Virus record (IMG/VR): IMGVR_UViG_3300047476_001831
Span: 18,086-82,085 of that record
DNA: 64,000 nt
DNA from: a virus
Reading direction: 5' to 3' (one strand)
Shown here: one piece after another, positions 45,923 to 54,280 of the stretch
Numbering within the stretch: the first letter of the stretch is position 1
Layout of the letters: the number at the start of each line of letters is the position of its first letter
Notes under the pieces: model-generated
Seen by the model: the letters and a program-made list of their open reading frames with translations, nothing else
The model's database searches: none
Told to the model about the DNA's origin: nothing
Made by a program: the position numbers and the translations under genes

Positions 45923-47779
45923 ATGGGAGCATTATTAGAATCGGGTCTTGTTGGTAACATTGGTTTGAAACACCTTAAAGTTATCAAAGAAGATACTATC
46001 AACAAATGGGATAAATTAGGATTCCTTGAAGGTCTTAAAGGCCACCTAAAAGAAAACGTAGCTCAGTTATATGAAAACCAAGCTTCTTTCCTTATCAACG
46101 AAGCAACTTCTGATGGATCATCTGGTTCATTCGAAACTGTTGTTTTCCCTATCGTAAGAAGAGTTTTCTCTAAATTGTTAGCTAACGACATCGTATCTGT
46201 ACAAGCTATGAACTTACCTATCGGTAAATTGTTCTACTTCGTACCTAAAATCCAAGGTTATAGTGGTGGTACTTATAACGGAATTATTGGTAATTCAGGT
46301 GAGCACTACGCTCCTGTAGGAAGTCCTGGTAATTATCCTGGTGTACCTACTTCTGGTTATACTGTAGGTGATGGTACTTATAACCCAACTTACGTAAAAA
46401 ATCTTTATGATTTATTTTATGAAGGAAACGAAGCAGGTCTTAACCCAGCTGGTTTGTTTGACTATTCAAAAGGTCAATGGACTGCAGTTACAGCTTCAGC
46501 TACAACTCAAACTTGGTCAAATGGTGAAATTGTTGACTTCGAAATTACCGAACAAACTAATATTAGAAAGGTTTTAGTTAAAGTATGTGGTTTCCAATAC
46601 GATGGTGTTGGTAAACTTATCGCTCCAGATGGTTCTGAAGTTGATACAGAAACATTCTTATCTGACCTTAAAGTAATTAGAGGTGCCGGTCTTTCTGCTA
46701 CTACTTCACCTTGTGATGTAATTGGTTGGGAAACTAACACATATCCAAACTTATTGTTTAGAGTTGTAACTCAACAATATGGAAAAGGTATTGTTCAACC
46801 TACTTCAGTTTCTAGAACAACTTCATTCCCTACAAATGGTGGTGGTACTTATAACGACACTTGTATCCAAGATGGTTGTATGTTAATTGAGGTTGACTTA
46901 TCTTGTCCAGCTTGTGCTGATTGTGGTTCATCTTCTTTAGATGGTTACACAGGTACAACTATCATGTCAGCTTCTTCGGCTACTTCTTTCACAGTTGTTT
47001 ATAGAAGATACCAAGAACTTGAATTTGAAGACAAAATTGGTGAGGTTTCTTTCGACCTTGAATCAGTAACTGTTTCTGTAACTGAAAGAAAATTAAGAGC
47101 TCAATGGTCTCCTGAACTTGCTCAAGACGTTGCTGCATTCCACAACATCGATGCTGAAGCTGAATTAACTGCTCTTCTTTCTGAGCAAGTTGCTGCTGAA
47201 ATCGACCGTGAAATCTTACGTGACTTGAGAAAAGGTGCAGCTTGGAACTTGAGATGGGACTACAACGGATGGAGAAGAATCTCTACTGGTACTGTAGCTT
47301 ACACTCAAAAAGACTGGAACCAAACTCTTATCACAGCTATCAACCAACTTTCTGCTCAAATCCACAAATCAACTCTTAGAGGTGGTGCTAACTGGATTGT
47401 TGTTTCTTCTGAGGTTTCTGCAATCTTTGATGACTTGGAATACTTCCACGTATCAAATGCTTCTCCTGAGCAAGACCAATACAACATGGGTATTGAAAGA
47501 GTAGGTACATTAGCTGGTAGATACCAAGTATATCGTGACCCTTACTTCCCACCTAACCAAGTGTTAATCGGACATAAAGGTACATCACTTCTTGATACTG
47601 GTTACATCTACGCTCCGTATGTTCCACTTCAATTAACTCCAACAATGTATAATCCGTTCAACTTTACACCAATCAAAGGTATCATGACTAGATACGCTAA
47701 AAAGATGGTAAATAACAGATTTTACGGAAGAATTACTGTTGATGGTGTTAGAACATTTGACTTACAAGAATTGAGATAA
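45923..47779 (+). CDS. major capsid protein (T4 gp23-like)
   Basis: 618 residues. Start MGALLESGLVGNIGLKHLKV, then INEATSDGSSGSFETVVFPIVRRVFSKL, and an end RYAKKMVNNRFYGRITVDGV with FDLQELR, all typical of gp23-type HK97-fold capsid proteins. The N-terminal arm is probably removed by the gp21-like protease. A central insertion (residues 110-350) with a CPACADCG cluster may be a surface domain. Codons are visibly more C-rich than in neighbours, as for a very highly expressed gene. A strong terminator follows. Confidence 0.94.
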   Translation: MGALLESGLVGNIGLKHLKVIKEDTINKWDKLGFLEGLKGHLKENVAQLYENQASFLINEATSDGSSGSFETVVFPIVRRVFSKLLANDIVSVQAMNLPIGKLFYFVPKIQGYSGGTYNGIIGNSGEHYAPVGSPGNYPGVPTSGYTVGDGTYNPTYVKNLYDLFYEGNEAGLNPAGLFDYSKGQWTAVTASATTQTWSNGEIVDFEITEQTNIRKVLVKVCGFQYDGVGKLIAPDGSEVDTETFLSDLKVIRGAGLSATTSPCDVIGWETNTYPNLLFRVVTQQYGKGIVQPTSVSRTTSFPTNGGGTYNDTCIQDGCMLIEVDLSCPACADCGSSSLDGYTGTTIMSASSATSFTVVYRRYQELEFEDKIGEVSFDLESVTVSVTERKLRAQWSPELAQDVAAFHNIDAEAELTALLSEQVAAEIDREILRDLRKGAAWNLRWDYNGWRRISTGTVAYTQKDWNQTLITAINQLSAQIHKSTLRGGANWIVVSSEVSAIFDDLEYFHVSNASPEQDQYNMGIERVGTLAGRYQVYRDPYFPPNQVLIGHKGTSLLDTGYIYAPYVPLQLTPTMYNPFNFTPIKGIMTRYAKKMVNNRFYGRITVDGVRTFDLQELR

Positions 47780-47802
47780 TCAATCTTAAGTAATATTGAC
47801 GA

Positions 47803-47835
47803 GAGGGACAAGTTTTTGTCCCTCTTTTTTTTTTA
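47803..47835 (+). terminator. strong rho-independent terminator
   Basis: AGAGGGACAA pairs perfectly with TTGTCCCTCT, then about ten T. Confidence 0.95.
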
Positions 47836-47845
47836 TCAAGTTATT

Positions 47846-47862
47846 GATATTTATTAATAAAA
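47846..47862 (+). promoter_or_regulatory. late-promoter-like motif
   Basis: GATATTTATTAATAAAA, 9 bases before the ATG at 47872. Confidence 0.5.
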
Positions 47863-47871
47863 TAATTTAAT

Positions 47872-48714
47872 ATGCAAAAGAAATTATATTTCCTAAATGA
47901 GGAAGAGAAAAATAGAATATTAAATCTACACGAAGGTAGAACGAAAAATCAATATTTGATAAATGAACAAATATATGATTTTGCAGGTAAAAGTGGTGAT
48001 GACCCAAAAACAATAACATTAAAAAGTTTTATGACAACAGTTGTTGGACAAAAAGGAAAAATATCAACTTTTTTCCAAAACTTCCCAACAAGTGAACCCA
48101 ATGTCTATAAAAATTTACCTGATACTATCAAAACATCTATTAAAGAATGGTCTAATTATCCTTGTGTAACAAATTCACTAAATGTAAAACCTTTTTTAAC
48201 TAAACAAAATTACATAGCTTTTGTAGGTGGAGGATACAATTGGTTTGCTAATGGGAGGAGGGGAAATATAACGAGTGGTGAGATAGATGATTTTTATTGT
48301 GAAGGTGGAAAAACTGTTAGTGGTTTGGGTGGATGGAAAAAATTCCCTTGTGTATTTAATAACCCAAGTGCGATTGATTATCAGACAAGACAAAAACCTA
48401 CAGAAAAATCTGATTGGATTGAAATTGGTAAAATAGTTTATGGTAAAGTAGGTAAAAAATTTACAGATGGAGATAATCAAAACCAAACTAATTACACTTG
48501 TGAAACTGAAACAAGTCTTAAACAAGGTGGTGGTTCAACTGGAGGTGGAACAAACCAAGTTGCTGGAGGTACTATATTAGCACAAGTTGTGACCCCACAA
48601 GTTGTTACTCAACTAAGAACATTAGGTGGTTTAACTGATACAGCACAAACACTAACTCAAAAAGATATTAATGATTTGTACACAATGTTTTATAATCAAC
48701 TTCCAAAAAAATAA
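47872..48714 (+). CDS. probable virion protein, paralogue of 24235-24990
   Basis: 280 residues. It starts MQKKLYFLNEEEKNRILNLH, one of the N-terminal tag-like sequences shared by late proteins here. The middle WSNYPCVTNS and YNWFANGRRGNITSGE, plus a second KKFPCVFNN copy, match the 24235 protein, so this is a family with one or two Cys-containing domains. A Gly-rich linker and helical end follow. Function unknown. Confidence 0.72.
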   Translation: MQKKLYFLNEEEKNRILNLHEGRTKNQYLINEQIYDFAGKSGDDPKTITLKSFMTTVVGQKGKISTFFQNFPTSEPNVYKNLPDTIKTSIKEWSNYPCVTNSLNVKPFLTKQNYIAFVGGGYNWFANGRRGNITSGEIDDFYCEGGKTVSGLGGWKKFPCVFNNPSAIDYQTRQKPTEKSDWIEIGKIVYGKVGKKFTDGDNQNQTNYTCETETSLKQGGGSTGGGTNQVAGGTILAQVVTPQVVTQLRTLGGLTDTAQTLTQKDINDLYTMFYNQLPKK

Positions 48715-48723
48715 TTTATAGAT

Positions 48724-49221
48724 ATGACAAGATTTAGAATAACAGAAAGTGATAGAAATGAGATTTTAGAACTACATAAAAAGTATAAAATTAATGAAGC
48801 TAGTACAGGTGTTGCTGTACCTGCTACTAATGCTGAAATGGTTGGTGGAAAAACTGTTACAAATACACCAGCAGTACCAGCTACTCAAGTTCAAAATTAT
48901 ACAATTACACAATTACAAGATTTATTGAACCAAAGGGGTTATAATGTAGGAAAAGCTGATGGTTTTTTTGGTAAAAATACTTTGGCTCAAATACAAGCTG
49001 CTTTGGCTGCAACGAAGACATCACAAGGAGCTCTTGCACAACAACAAGCTGCTCAAGGTACAATAACTCAAACAGGTGCACAAAATCAGTCACCAGTTGC
49101 AGGTCTTCCAGTACCAGAACCACAAAAATCTAATGAACCTGAAATTAAAATACCAAAACCTTATGTTAGTGGACAAGTCACTGACAAAACAGGAACTATA
49201 CCAGATTTATTCAAAAAATAA
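48724..49221 (+). CDS. virion protein with peptidoglycan-binding-like domain
   Basis: 165 residues. It begins MTRFRITESDRNEILELHKK (tag-like). Residues 58-95 (YTITQLQDLLNQRGYNVGKA, then DGFFGKNTLAQIQAAL) are a PG_binding_1-type three-helix domain, which binds cell-wall peptidoglycan. The rest is Gln/Ala/Pro-rich. No catalytic domain is present, so it may act in adsorption or with a separate lysin. Confidence 0.8.
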   Translation: MTRFRITESDRNEILELHKKYKINEASTGVAVPATNAEMVGGKTVTNTPAVPATQVQNYTITQLQDLLNQRGYNVGKADGFFGKNTLAQIQAALAATKTSQGALAQQQAAQGTITQTGAQNQSPVAGLPVPEPQKSNEPEIKIPKPYVSGQVTDKTGTIPDLFKK

Positions 49222-49440
49222 TTAACTAGGTTCATTTTTACTAAGAACTCTTATGGATTTGGATATAACTTCAGATTCAGCTAAAGAGTATAATCCATTT
49301 TGATAAGCATAATTTACCGCTTGTACCAAAAGATATATTGCTTGTTCTCTATCTAAAACATCTAATAATGTTTGTAGATGGTCTTCAGTTAACAGTGGTA
49401 CTGAGTTGAATAGTTTTCCGAATAATTTTTCTTCTTGCAT
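49222..49440 (-). CDS. 72-residue helical protein on the minus strand
   Basis: MQEEKLFGKLFNSVPLLTED and an aliphatic helical middle (TLLDVLDREQAIYLLVQAVN). It starts beside a palindromic late promoter that also serves the plus-strand gene at 49470. Unknown function, probably a late protein. Confidence 0.7.
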   Translation of the reverse strand: MQEEKLFGKLFNSVPLLTEDHLQTLLDVLDREQAIYLLVQAVNYAYQNGLYSLAESEVISKSIRVLSKNEPS

Positions 49441-49443
49441 AGA

Positions 49444-49455
49444 TATTTATAAATA
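49444..49455. promoter_or_regulatory. bidirectional late promoter TATTTATAAATA
   Basis: The 12-mer is its own reverse complement and presents TATAAATA on both strands, between divergent genes starting at 49440 (minus) and 49470 (plus). Confidence 0.6.
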
Positions 49456-49469
49456 AATTATATTATCCA

Positions 49470-50405
49470 ATGATAAGACAAATTGTTGATAAAATCAAAC
49501 AAGAATTGATAAAAGAGGCAACATCTGATTCTTCAGGTAGTAGAGGTTCTTTTGTTGTACCATTGAGACCTGGAAAAAGAATATTTGATAAATCACAATT
49601 GGGTCCATTTACCGATTCTGTATCAAAATACTATAGTCAACATTTAGCAACTGACAGTTATGATGGTAGTATGGATACACCTAAGAAAGATATTAAAAAA
49701 ATTGAGTCTAAAGCTAAGAAAGCTTCAATTTATGCTAAGAATCATCCAGTGAGAAACGATGATGATGGTGATGTAATTAATCCATTCCCAGGTCACGATA
49801 TTAAAAGACCCTCGTTAGAAGAAAGAATAAAACCCTATATAAAAAAAATAAATGAAGCGACATCTGGTTATGGGGGTGAATACAACGCACCAATTGAAAT
49901 TGGTATGAAAAAATGGAAGAATCCTGAATTACAACCATTTTCAGATTTTGTTGATACCGATATAAACCATATTAAAATCAAATCCACAACTAAAGATAAT
50001 ATTAAAAAAACTGTTGGTATGTGGGAAAAGGGAAGGGATGGAAGTTATAAACTTGATAAACATTATGTTCATACAGTTAATGAATGGAAATATGAAGAAG
50101 CTCCAATATTAACAGAGGATTTAGCAGTATGGTTTGGTACTAAGAAAAAACCCAAGGGGTCATCACAACCAAAAGGACCTTGGGTTAATATATGTAGAAA
50201 GGTTGATGGAAAACATCCCCCTTGTGGAAGAAGTGAAGCAGATACAAAAGGATATCCAAAATGTAGAGCAGCTGGTGTTGCTGGTAAAATGACTGATACT
50301 GAAAAAAAATCAGCTTGTGCTCAAAAACGTAGAGAAGAAAAAAAAGACCCCAAAGTTGGTAAGGGGAATAAACCAACAATGGTGTCTTACAAACCTAAGA
50401 AATAA
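49470..50405 (+). CDS. DUF5872-like C-terminal domain virion protein
   Basis: 311 residues. It starts MIRQIVDKIKQELIKEATSD, a tag-like helix. The middle is polar with repeated INEATSGYGG/KEATSDSSG spacers. The end (WVNICRKVDGKHPPCGRSEA, then GYPKCRAAGVAG and ACAQKRREEKK) matches a short Cys-rich domain found in many large-phage proteins, catalogued as DUF5872 to my recollection. Role unknown, probably DNA or virion binding. Confidence 0.75.
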   Translation: MIRQIVDKIKQELIKEATSDSSGSRGSFVVPLRPGKRIFDKSQLGPFTDSVSKYYSQHLATDSYDGSMDTPKKDIKKIESKAKKASIYAKNHPVRNDDDGDVINPFPGHDIKRPSLEERIKPYIKKINEATSGYGGEYNAPIEIGMKKWKNPELQPFSDFVDTDINHIKIKSTTKDNIKKTVGMWEKGRDGSYKLDKHYVHTVNEWKYEEAPILTEDLAVWFGTKKKPKGSSQPKGPWVNICRKVDGKHPPCGRSEADTKGYPKCRAAGVAGKMTDTEKKSACAQKRREEKKDPKVGKGNKPTMVSYKPKK

Positions 50406-50847
50406 TTGTAATTTTTGATTGGGTCAAATCTTTAATTGATTTGACCTTTTTGATTATGTTATCCAATGAGTGTTCAATTTGGGACATAATTTGGTCTTCA
50501 TATTCTTGACGAATAGTTTCCACTTTTCCATCATACATTTTGGATAATCTTTCCCAATTTCTTTCACTTACAACAACATCATAATGATAGACGTGGTTTG
50601 TAATACTGATTGTTCCGTGGTCTAATATACAGAACAAATCCAATTCAGCATTTTTAATATAACGTTTACCACTTAGAGGTGCCATTAAAAACTTTGATTC
50701 TGGGTGGGTAATTAGTGAACGTGCAATTGACATACACATTTTTTGTGTATCGGATTTCTTTTGTTCTTGTTTGGTTAATGAATTTCTATTAAATTGTAAC
50801 CATTTAACGTAAGCTCTTTTAAGTAATCTTGTGACGATGTTTTTCAT
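50395..50847 (-). CDS. 150-residue phage protein
   Basis: Basic start (MKNIVTRLLKRAYVKWLQF), then MCMSIARSLITHPESKFLMAPLSGK and IFCILDHGTISITNHVY-like core. I recall similar proteins in T4-like phages of aquatic bacteria, without known function. It converges with the 49470 gene (11-base overlap) and has a clear early-type promoter at 50875-50905, unlike its structural neighbours. Confidence 0.78.
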   Translation of the reverse strand: MKNIVTRLLKRAYVKWLQFNRNSLTKQEQKKSDTQKMCMSIARSLITHPESKFLMAPLSGKRYIKNAELDLFCILDHGTISITNHVYHYDVVVSERNWERLSKMYDGKVETIRQEYEDQIMSQIEHSLDNIIKKVKSIKDLTQSKITIIS

Positions 50848-50874
50848 AGTTTATACTTGTGATTTGATTGACCA

Positions 50875-50905
50875 CAAATATAAGGAGGGTTTTTGATAAA
50901 ACAAA
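50875..50905 (-). promoter_or_regulatory. Bacteroidota-type promoter
   Basis: Minus strand: TTTG, a 19-base spacer, TAtaTTTG; exact match to the consensus, 28 bases upstream of the start at 50847. Confidence 0.75.
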
Positions 50906-50906
50906 A

Positions 50907-50938
50907 AAAAAGGTAGAAAAATATTCTACCTTTTTTAT
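50907..50938 (-). terminator. rho-independent terminator
   Basis: AAAAAGGTAGAA pairs with TTCTACCTTTTT with A/T runs on both sides; it ends the tail operon. Confidence 0.88.
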
Positions 50939-50954
50939 ATGAAAAAAATAGTGA

Positions 50955-51422
50955 TTAACAATAAGGTGGTGAACATTTCTTTTTACCATCTAAACCCTTG
51001 AATCTTCCCTTACATACTTGTACGGCAAACGCATTCGCATAAGCACTGGGATACACCTTAAATTTGGCCTTGGCAGCACTTTTTCCTCTTGCACATAGTT
51101 TCGTACCTGTTTTCTTTTTTCCTTCCATCATAACCGATTCTTCATCATCATAAAATTGATCAGTATATTGAGTTTCATTCATTAGAAAGTCAAATACTTG
51201 GTCTAAGTTTTCTTTTGCTGTTGCAATATGGTCATCAGCCCAATCGTGGCCACCTTGAAGTATTTTCTCAACTTCCATTGGGTCTAATTCCAACAATAAT
51301 TGAGCTTGTCTAATCATTTGTTCAAGGTTACTGAAGAACATATAATTTTGTATTTTTCCGTAATCTTTTTCGGTAACTATTTTTTTAACTAAGTTGTTAA
51401 GTTGTGATTCTGTGATTCTCAT
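50955..51422 (-). CDS. late protein with TES-type N-terminus and Cys-rich end
   Basis: 155 residues. It starts MRITESQLNNLVKKIVTEKD, the clearest copy of the shared N-terminal motif. The end has CARGKSAAKAKFKVYPSAYA, then CKGRFKGLDGKKKCSPPYC, a basic Cys-containing region common in marine phage proteins. The end could bind DNA; the start may be a packaging tag. Confidence 0.78.
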   Translation of the reverse strand: MRITESQLNNLVKKIVTEKDYGKIQNYMFFSNLEQMIRQAQLLLELDPMEVEKILQGGHDWADDHIATAKENLDQVFDFLMNETQYTDQFYDDEESVMMEGKKKTGTKLCARGKSAAKAKFKVYPSAYANAFAVQVCKGRFKGLDGKKKCSPPYC

Positions 51423-51435
51423 TTTTTTATTTTAT

Positions 51436-54255
51436 TTAAGAGTTTAATCCGTTTTGTCCTCCAAGTAAAACAGCATCAAGTAAAGTAACTGCTCTACCAT
51501 TTCCATCAGTCCAAGTTGGGTGAGGTACAGCTACTTTAACTATTGTACTACCACTATCACAAGGACAACATATTTGACAAGCAAAATATTCAGTTCCTGC
51601 TGAAATTGGGTCAAATGTTGGGAATCGTTCACCTAATCTGCAGAAAAGTTGGTTTATGTAAAAATTTTTAGGTTCAAATAATGGGTTAACATTATCAATC
51701 GGACAAGTATTTACAACTTGATAACAAATACCATTTGAGTCACTTATAACTTGATTTGGTAAACCATATGGGAAACCTGTGATTTCCAACCAATTATTTA
51801 AAGTTACATTGACTTGTTGTGGTACTAAAGTATCACAATTGATGACAGTTAAACCAATTGTTGCACCTGAAGAACATTCTTCACAAGATCCGTATATTTC
51901 TGGGTTTGCTTCGAAAACTATAGTTTCACCATATTGGGCGAAAGTATATACATCAATAATTTCAAAACATAACCAGTCTGAGTTACCCCAATGTGAACGA
52001 ACGTAGTCACCTATATTATAAGTTCCACCAGTTGATACTAAAATACCATCGAAAACACCAGTACAATCTTGACAATAAAATAATTGATGTGTCGTTCCAG
52101 TACAAGTTTCACAATCTTGATAATGAATTATACTAGGGTAATTAGTAAGACCGAAAAGATATGAATCTATATTAGTTACACTTTGGATTTGTGTAATTTC
52201 ACAACAAGCACTTAATATAGGATTGAAGAATGTATTACCTAATTGTAGTCGTTCATTTGACGTTGTTTCTCCTGATACAAAATCTGTTGTACAACCTAAT
52301 TCAAATGTTTGTAAATATGAACTGAACCACGTTTCACCTAAACTATTTGTATCAATTCCGTAAACTTGACTTATGCCATCATTACCTAAATTGTTATATG
52401 TTTTTAATAATGTATCTGTTGATACATCAAATTCGTAAATGAGATTACAACTTAAATCTGTGGCATAAAGTCTATTGTTGGTGGGGTTATATTTTATTTT
52501 ATTTTGAATATTACTACAAGAAGAATAAATTACTATTATAAAAGTGTTTGATAATACATTAAATTTAATATAGAAACCACTATTCGTTGAAATGTATAAA
52601 ATGTTATTACTAGGATTATATGTAAATGATTCTGGTGTTGTGCCTAAAGAATATTGATTTACAAATGTCCAACTTGGTGATTGATTATATATTTCTAATG
52701 TATTGTTAGAAGAGTTAAGTGTATAAATCAATGAACCAATTTGAATGATATCTTTGTAACTAGTAAATGTATTACCAAACCCCCCAACAAAAGACATCGT
52801 ATTATGAGATGTCCCACTATATACTAAAATTGTTGCTGCTATTGGAAATCCAATAGATGATGTAGTAACATAAAAATATCCATCATTAGGGTTAAAATAA
52901 ACTTTTTTAGGAATAGCCCCTGATATTGTTAAATTAGTATACGGAGATAAATTAGTATAATCAAAAAAAGTGACATTATAGTTTGGCGATGAAAAAGTAC
53001 TAGTATTTGAAACACAAATTACACCATTTATTTCATCAATGTCCAAACTTTCTGGATTGATTAATACTGAATTAGATTGTTCCACCACCGAAAGTGTTGT
53101 CAAATCAATTTTCCCAATTCTATTTGAATCTCCAAAAGGAATGAAAGCAAAGTTACTCGAATCTATTTTAAAATCTCTTCCTCTGTATAGACCCAAATTT
53201 CCATAGTTTATAAGATTGATTGGTCCACAAACTTCAAGTTGTTCACAAGTTACGTAATCATAAATTAATCCATAACATTCCAAACAATCCTCACAATCTC
53301 CTTGTGGGTCAAAATTAGCTAATTCATTAAGAGTAACAGGTTCACTGGGTGGTACAACATCAGGACTAATTTCATAACAACCATCACCAAAAGATAAATG
53401 TGTTGAAATACCTGGTTCGAAAAGAGATGAAGCCCAAACAATTTGATCAGGACCTCCCAAACAATTAACTAACTTTTTCTTTTCGTTTACATTTGATAGA
53501 CAATCATCACAATTGTTATTTGTGTCATTATATAAACCTAAGTCAGTTACAAATAAATGATTTGCTGGTGGGCTTGATTGTTCTCTAACGACTCCACAAT
53601 ATTGAGTTAAACCATCTAAACCTGTAAAGGTAATTAAATGATCCTTATAACCACTTGAAGGTAATGATACAACAATTGTTGTAATTGTTGTTGTACAAGG
53701 TTCTACAAAATAAAACAACGGTGAGTTGTCGATACAAGTTTGACAATCAGTTTGACTACTATAACTAGTAAGGAAAATTTCAGCTAGTAAACCAAAAAAA
53801 CTAAAACCAACGAATGTAAAACAACCTTGATATTGTTGTGTTTCTCCGAAACCACCAATGTAGAAATCTAAAAAATAAACCTCATCTATTGTTGGTGTTG
53901 GTGTAATTTGATTTATTGGGATGTATATACTACTAATCCCATTTGAAGCATTACAAATGGTAAACTCAAGAAAATTAGAATTAGCTGCTAGACAATCTGT
54001 ACAACCATTTGGTTCAGATGCACCATAAGATGTAATAATTTCAACATTCACTACACCCATTGGATTAGGTTTGAAATTCTGAACTATGTAACAACCCAAT
54101 TCTAAACAACCAAATACAGTATTTTCACAACCTGTTGCACCGCTCATGGTATATACATTACCCACTATTGGAGTTATAAGAGTATCATCGATATTGAAAT
54201 CACGTCTAAGAAATTGACCTGAACAATCTGAAAGTTGTAAATTAATAGTTGCCAT
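51436..54255 (-). CDS. 939-residue Cys-rich adhesin-like tail protein, copy 1
   Basis: Many CxxC(L) elements occur along the chain (GCTDCL, DCQTCI, NCDDCL, DCEDCLECYG, DCETCTG, GSCEECSSG, CQICCPC), alternating with short beta domains. A central block (about residues 370-640) has NHL/YncE-like propeller repeats (SLDIDEINGVICVSN, KVYFNPNDGYFYVT). It ends DAVLLGGQNGLNS. The next gene encodes a paralogue of exactly the same length. Likely a tail fibre or receptor-binding protein; late promoter at 54263. Confidence 0.8.
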   Translation of the reverse strand: MATINLQLSDCSGQFLRRDFNIDDTLITPIVGNVYTMSGATGCENTVFGCLELGCYIVQNFKPNPMGVVNVEIITSYGASEPNGCTDCLAANSNFLEFTICNASNGISSIYIPINQITPTPTIDEVYFLDFYIGGFGETQQYQGCFTFVGFSFFGLLAEIFLTSYSSQTDCQTCIDNSPLFYFVEPCTTTITTIVVSLPSSGYKDHLITFTGLDGLTQYCGVVREQSSPPANHLFVTDLGLYNDTNNNCDDCLSNVNEKKKLVNCLGGPDQIVWASSLFEPGISTHLSFGDGCYEISPDVVPPSEPVTLNELANFDPQGDCEDCLECYGLIYDYVTCEQLEVCGPINLINYGNLGLYRGRDFKIDSSNFAFIPFGDSNRIGKIDLTTLSVVEQSNSVLINPESLDIDEINGVICVSNTSTFSSPNYNVTFFDYTNLSPYTNLTISGAIPKKVYFNPNDGYFYVTTSSIGFPIAATILVYSGTSHNTMSFVGGFGNTFTSYKDIIQIGSLIYTLNSSNNTLEIYNQSPSWTFVNQYSLGTTPESFTYNPSNNILYISTNSGFYIKFNVLSNTFIIVIYSSCSNIQNKIKYNPTNNRLYATDLSCNLIYEFDVSTDTLLKTYNNLGNDGISQVYGIDTNSLGETWFSSYLQTFELGCTTDFVSGETTSNERLQLGNTFFNPILSACCEITQIQSVTNIDSYLFGLTNYPSIIHYQDCETCTGTTHQLFYCQDCTGVFDGILVSTGGTYNIGDYVRSHWGNSDWLCFEIIDVYTFAQYGETIVFEANPEIYGSCEECSSGATIGLTVINCDTLVPQQVNVTLNNWLEITGFPYGLPNQVISDSNGICYQVVNTCPIDNVNPLFEPKNFYINQLFCRLGERFPTFDPISAGTEYFACQICCPCDSGSTIVKVAVPHPTWTDGNGRAVTLLDAVLLGGQNGLNS

Positions 54256-54262
54256 AATTTTT

Positions 54263-54274
54263 TATTTATAAATA
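54263..54274 (-). promoter_or_regulatory. late promoter, palindromic TATTTATAAATA
   Basis: 8 bases upstream of the start at 54255. Confidence 0.6.
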
Positions 54275-54280
54275 TAATAA

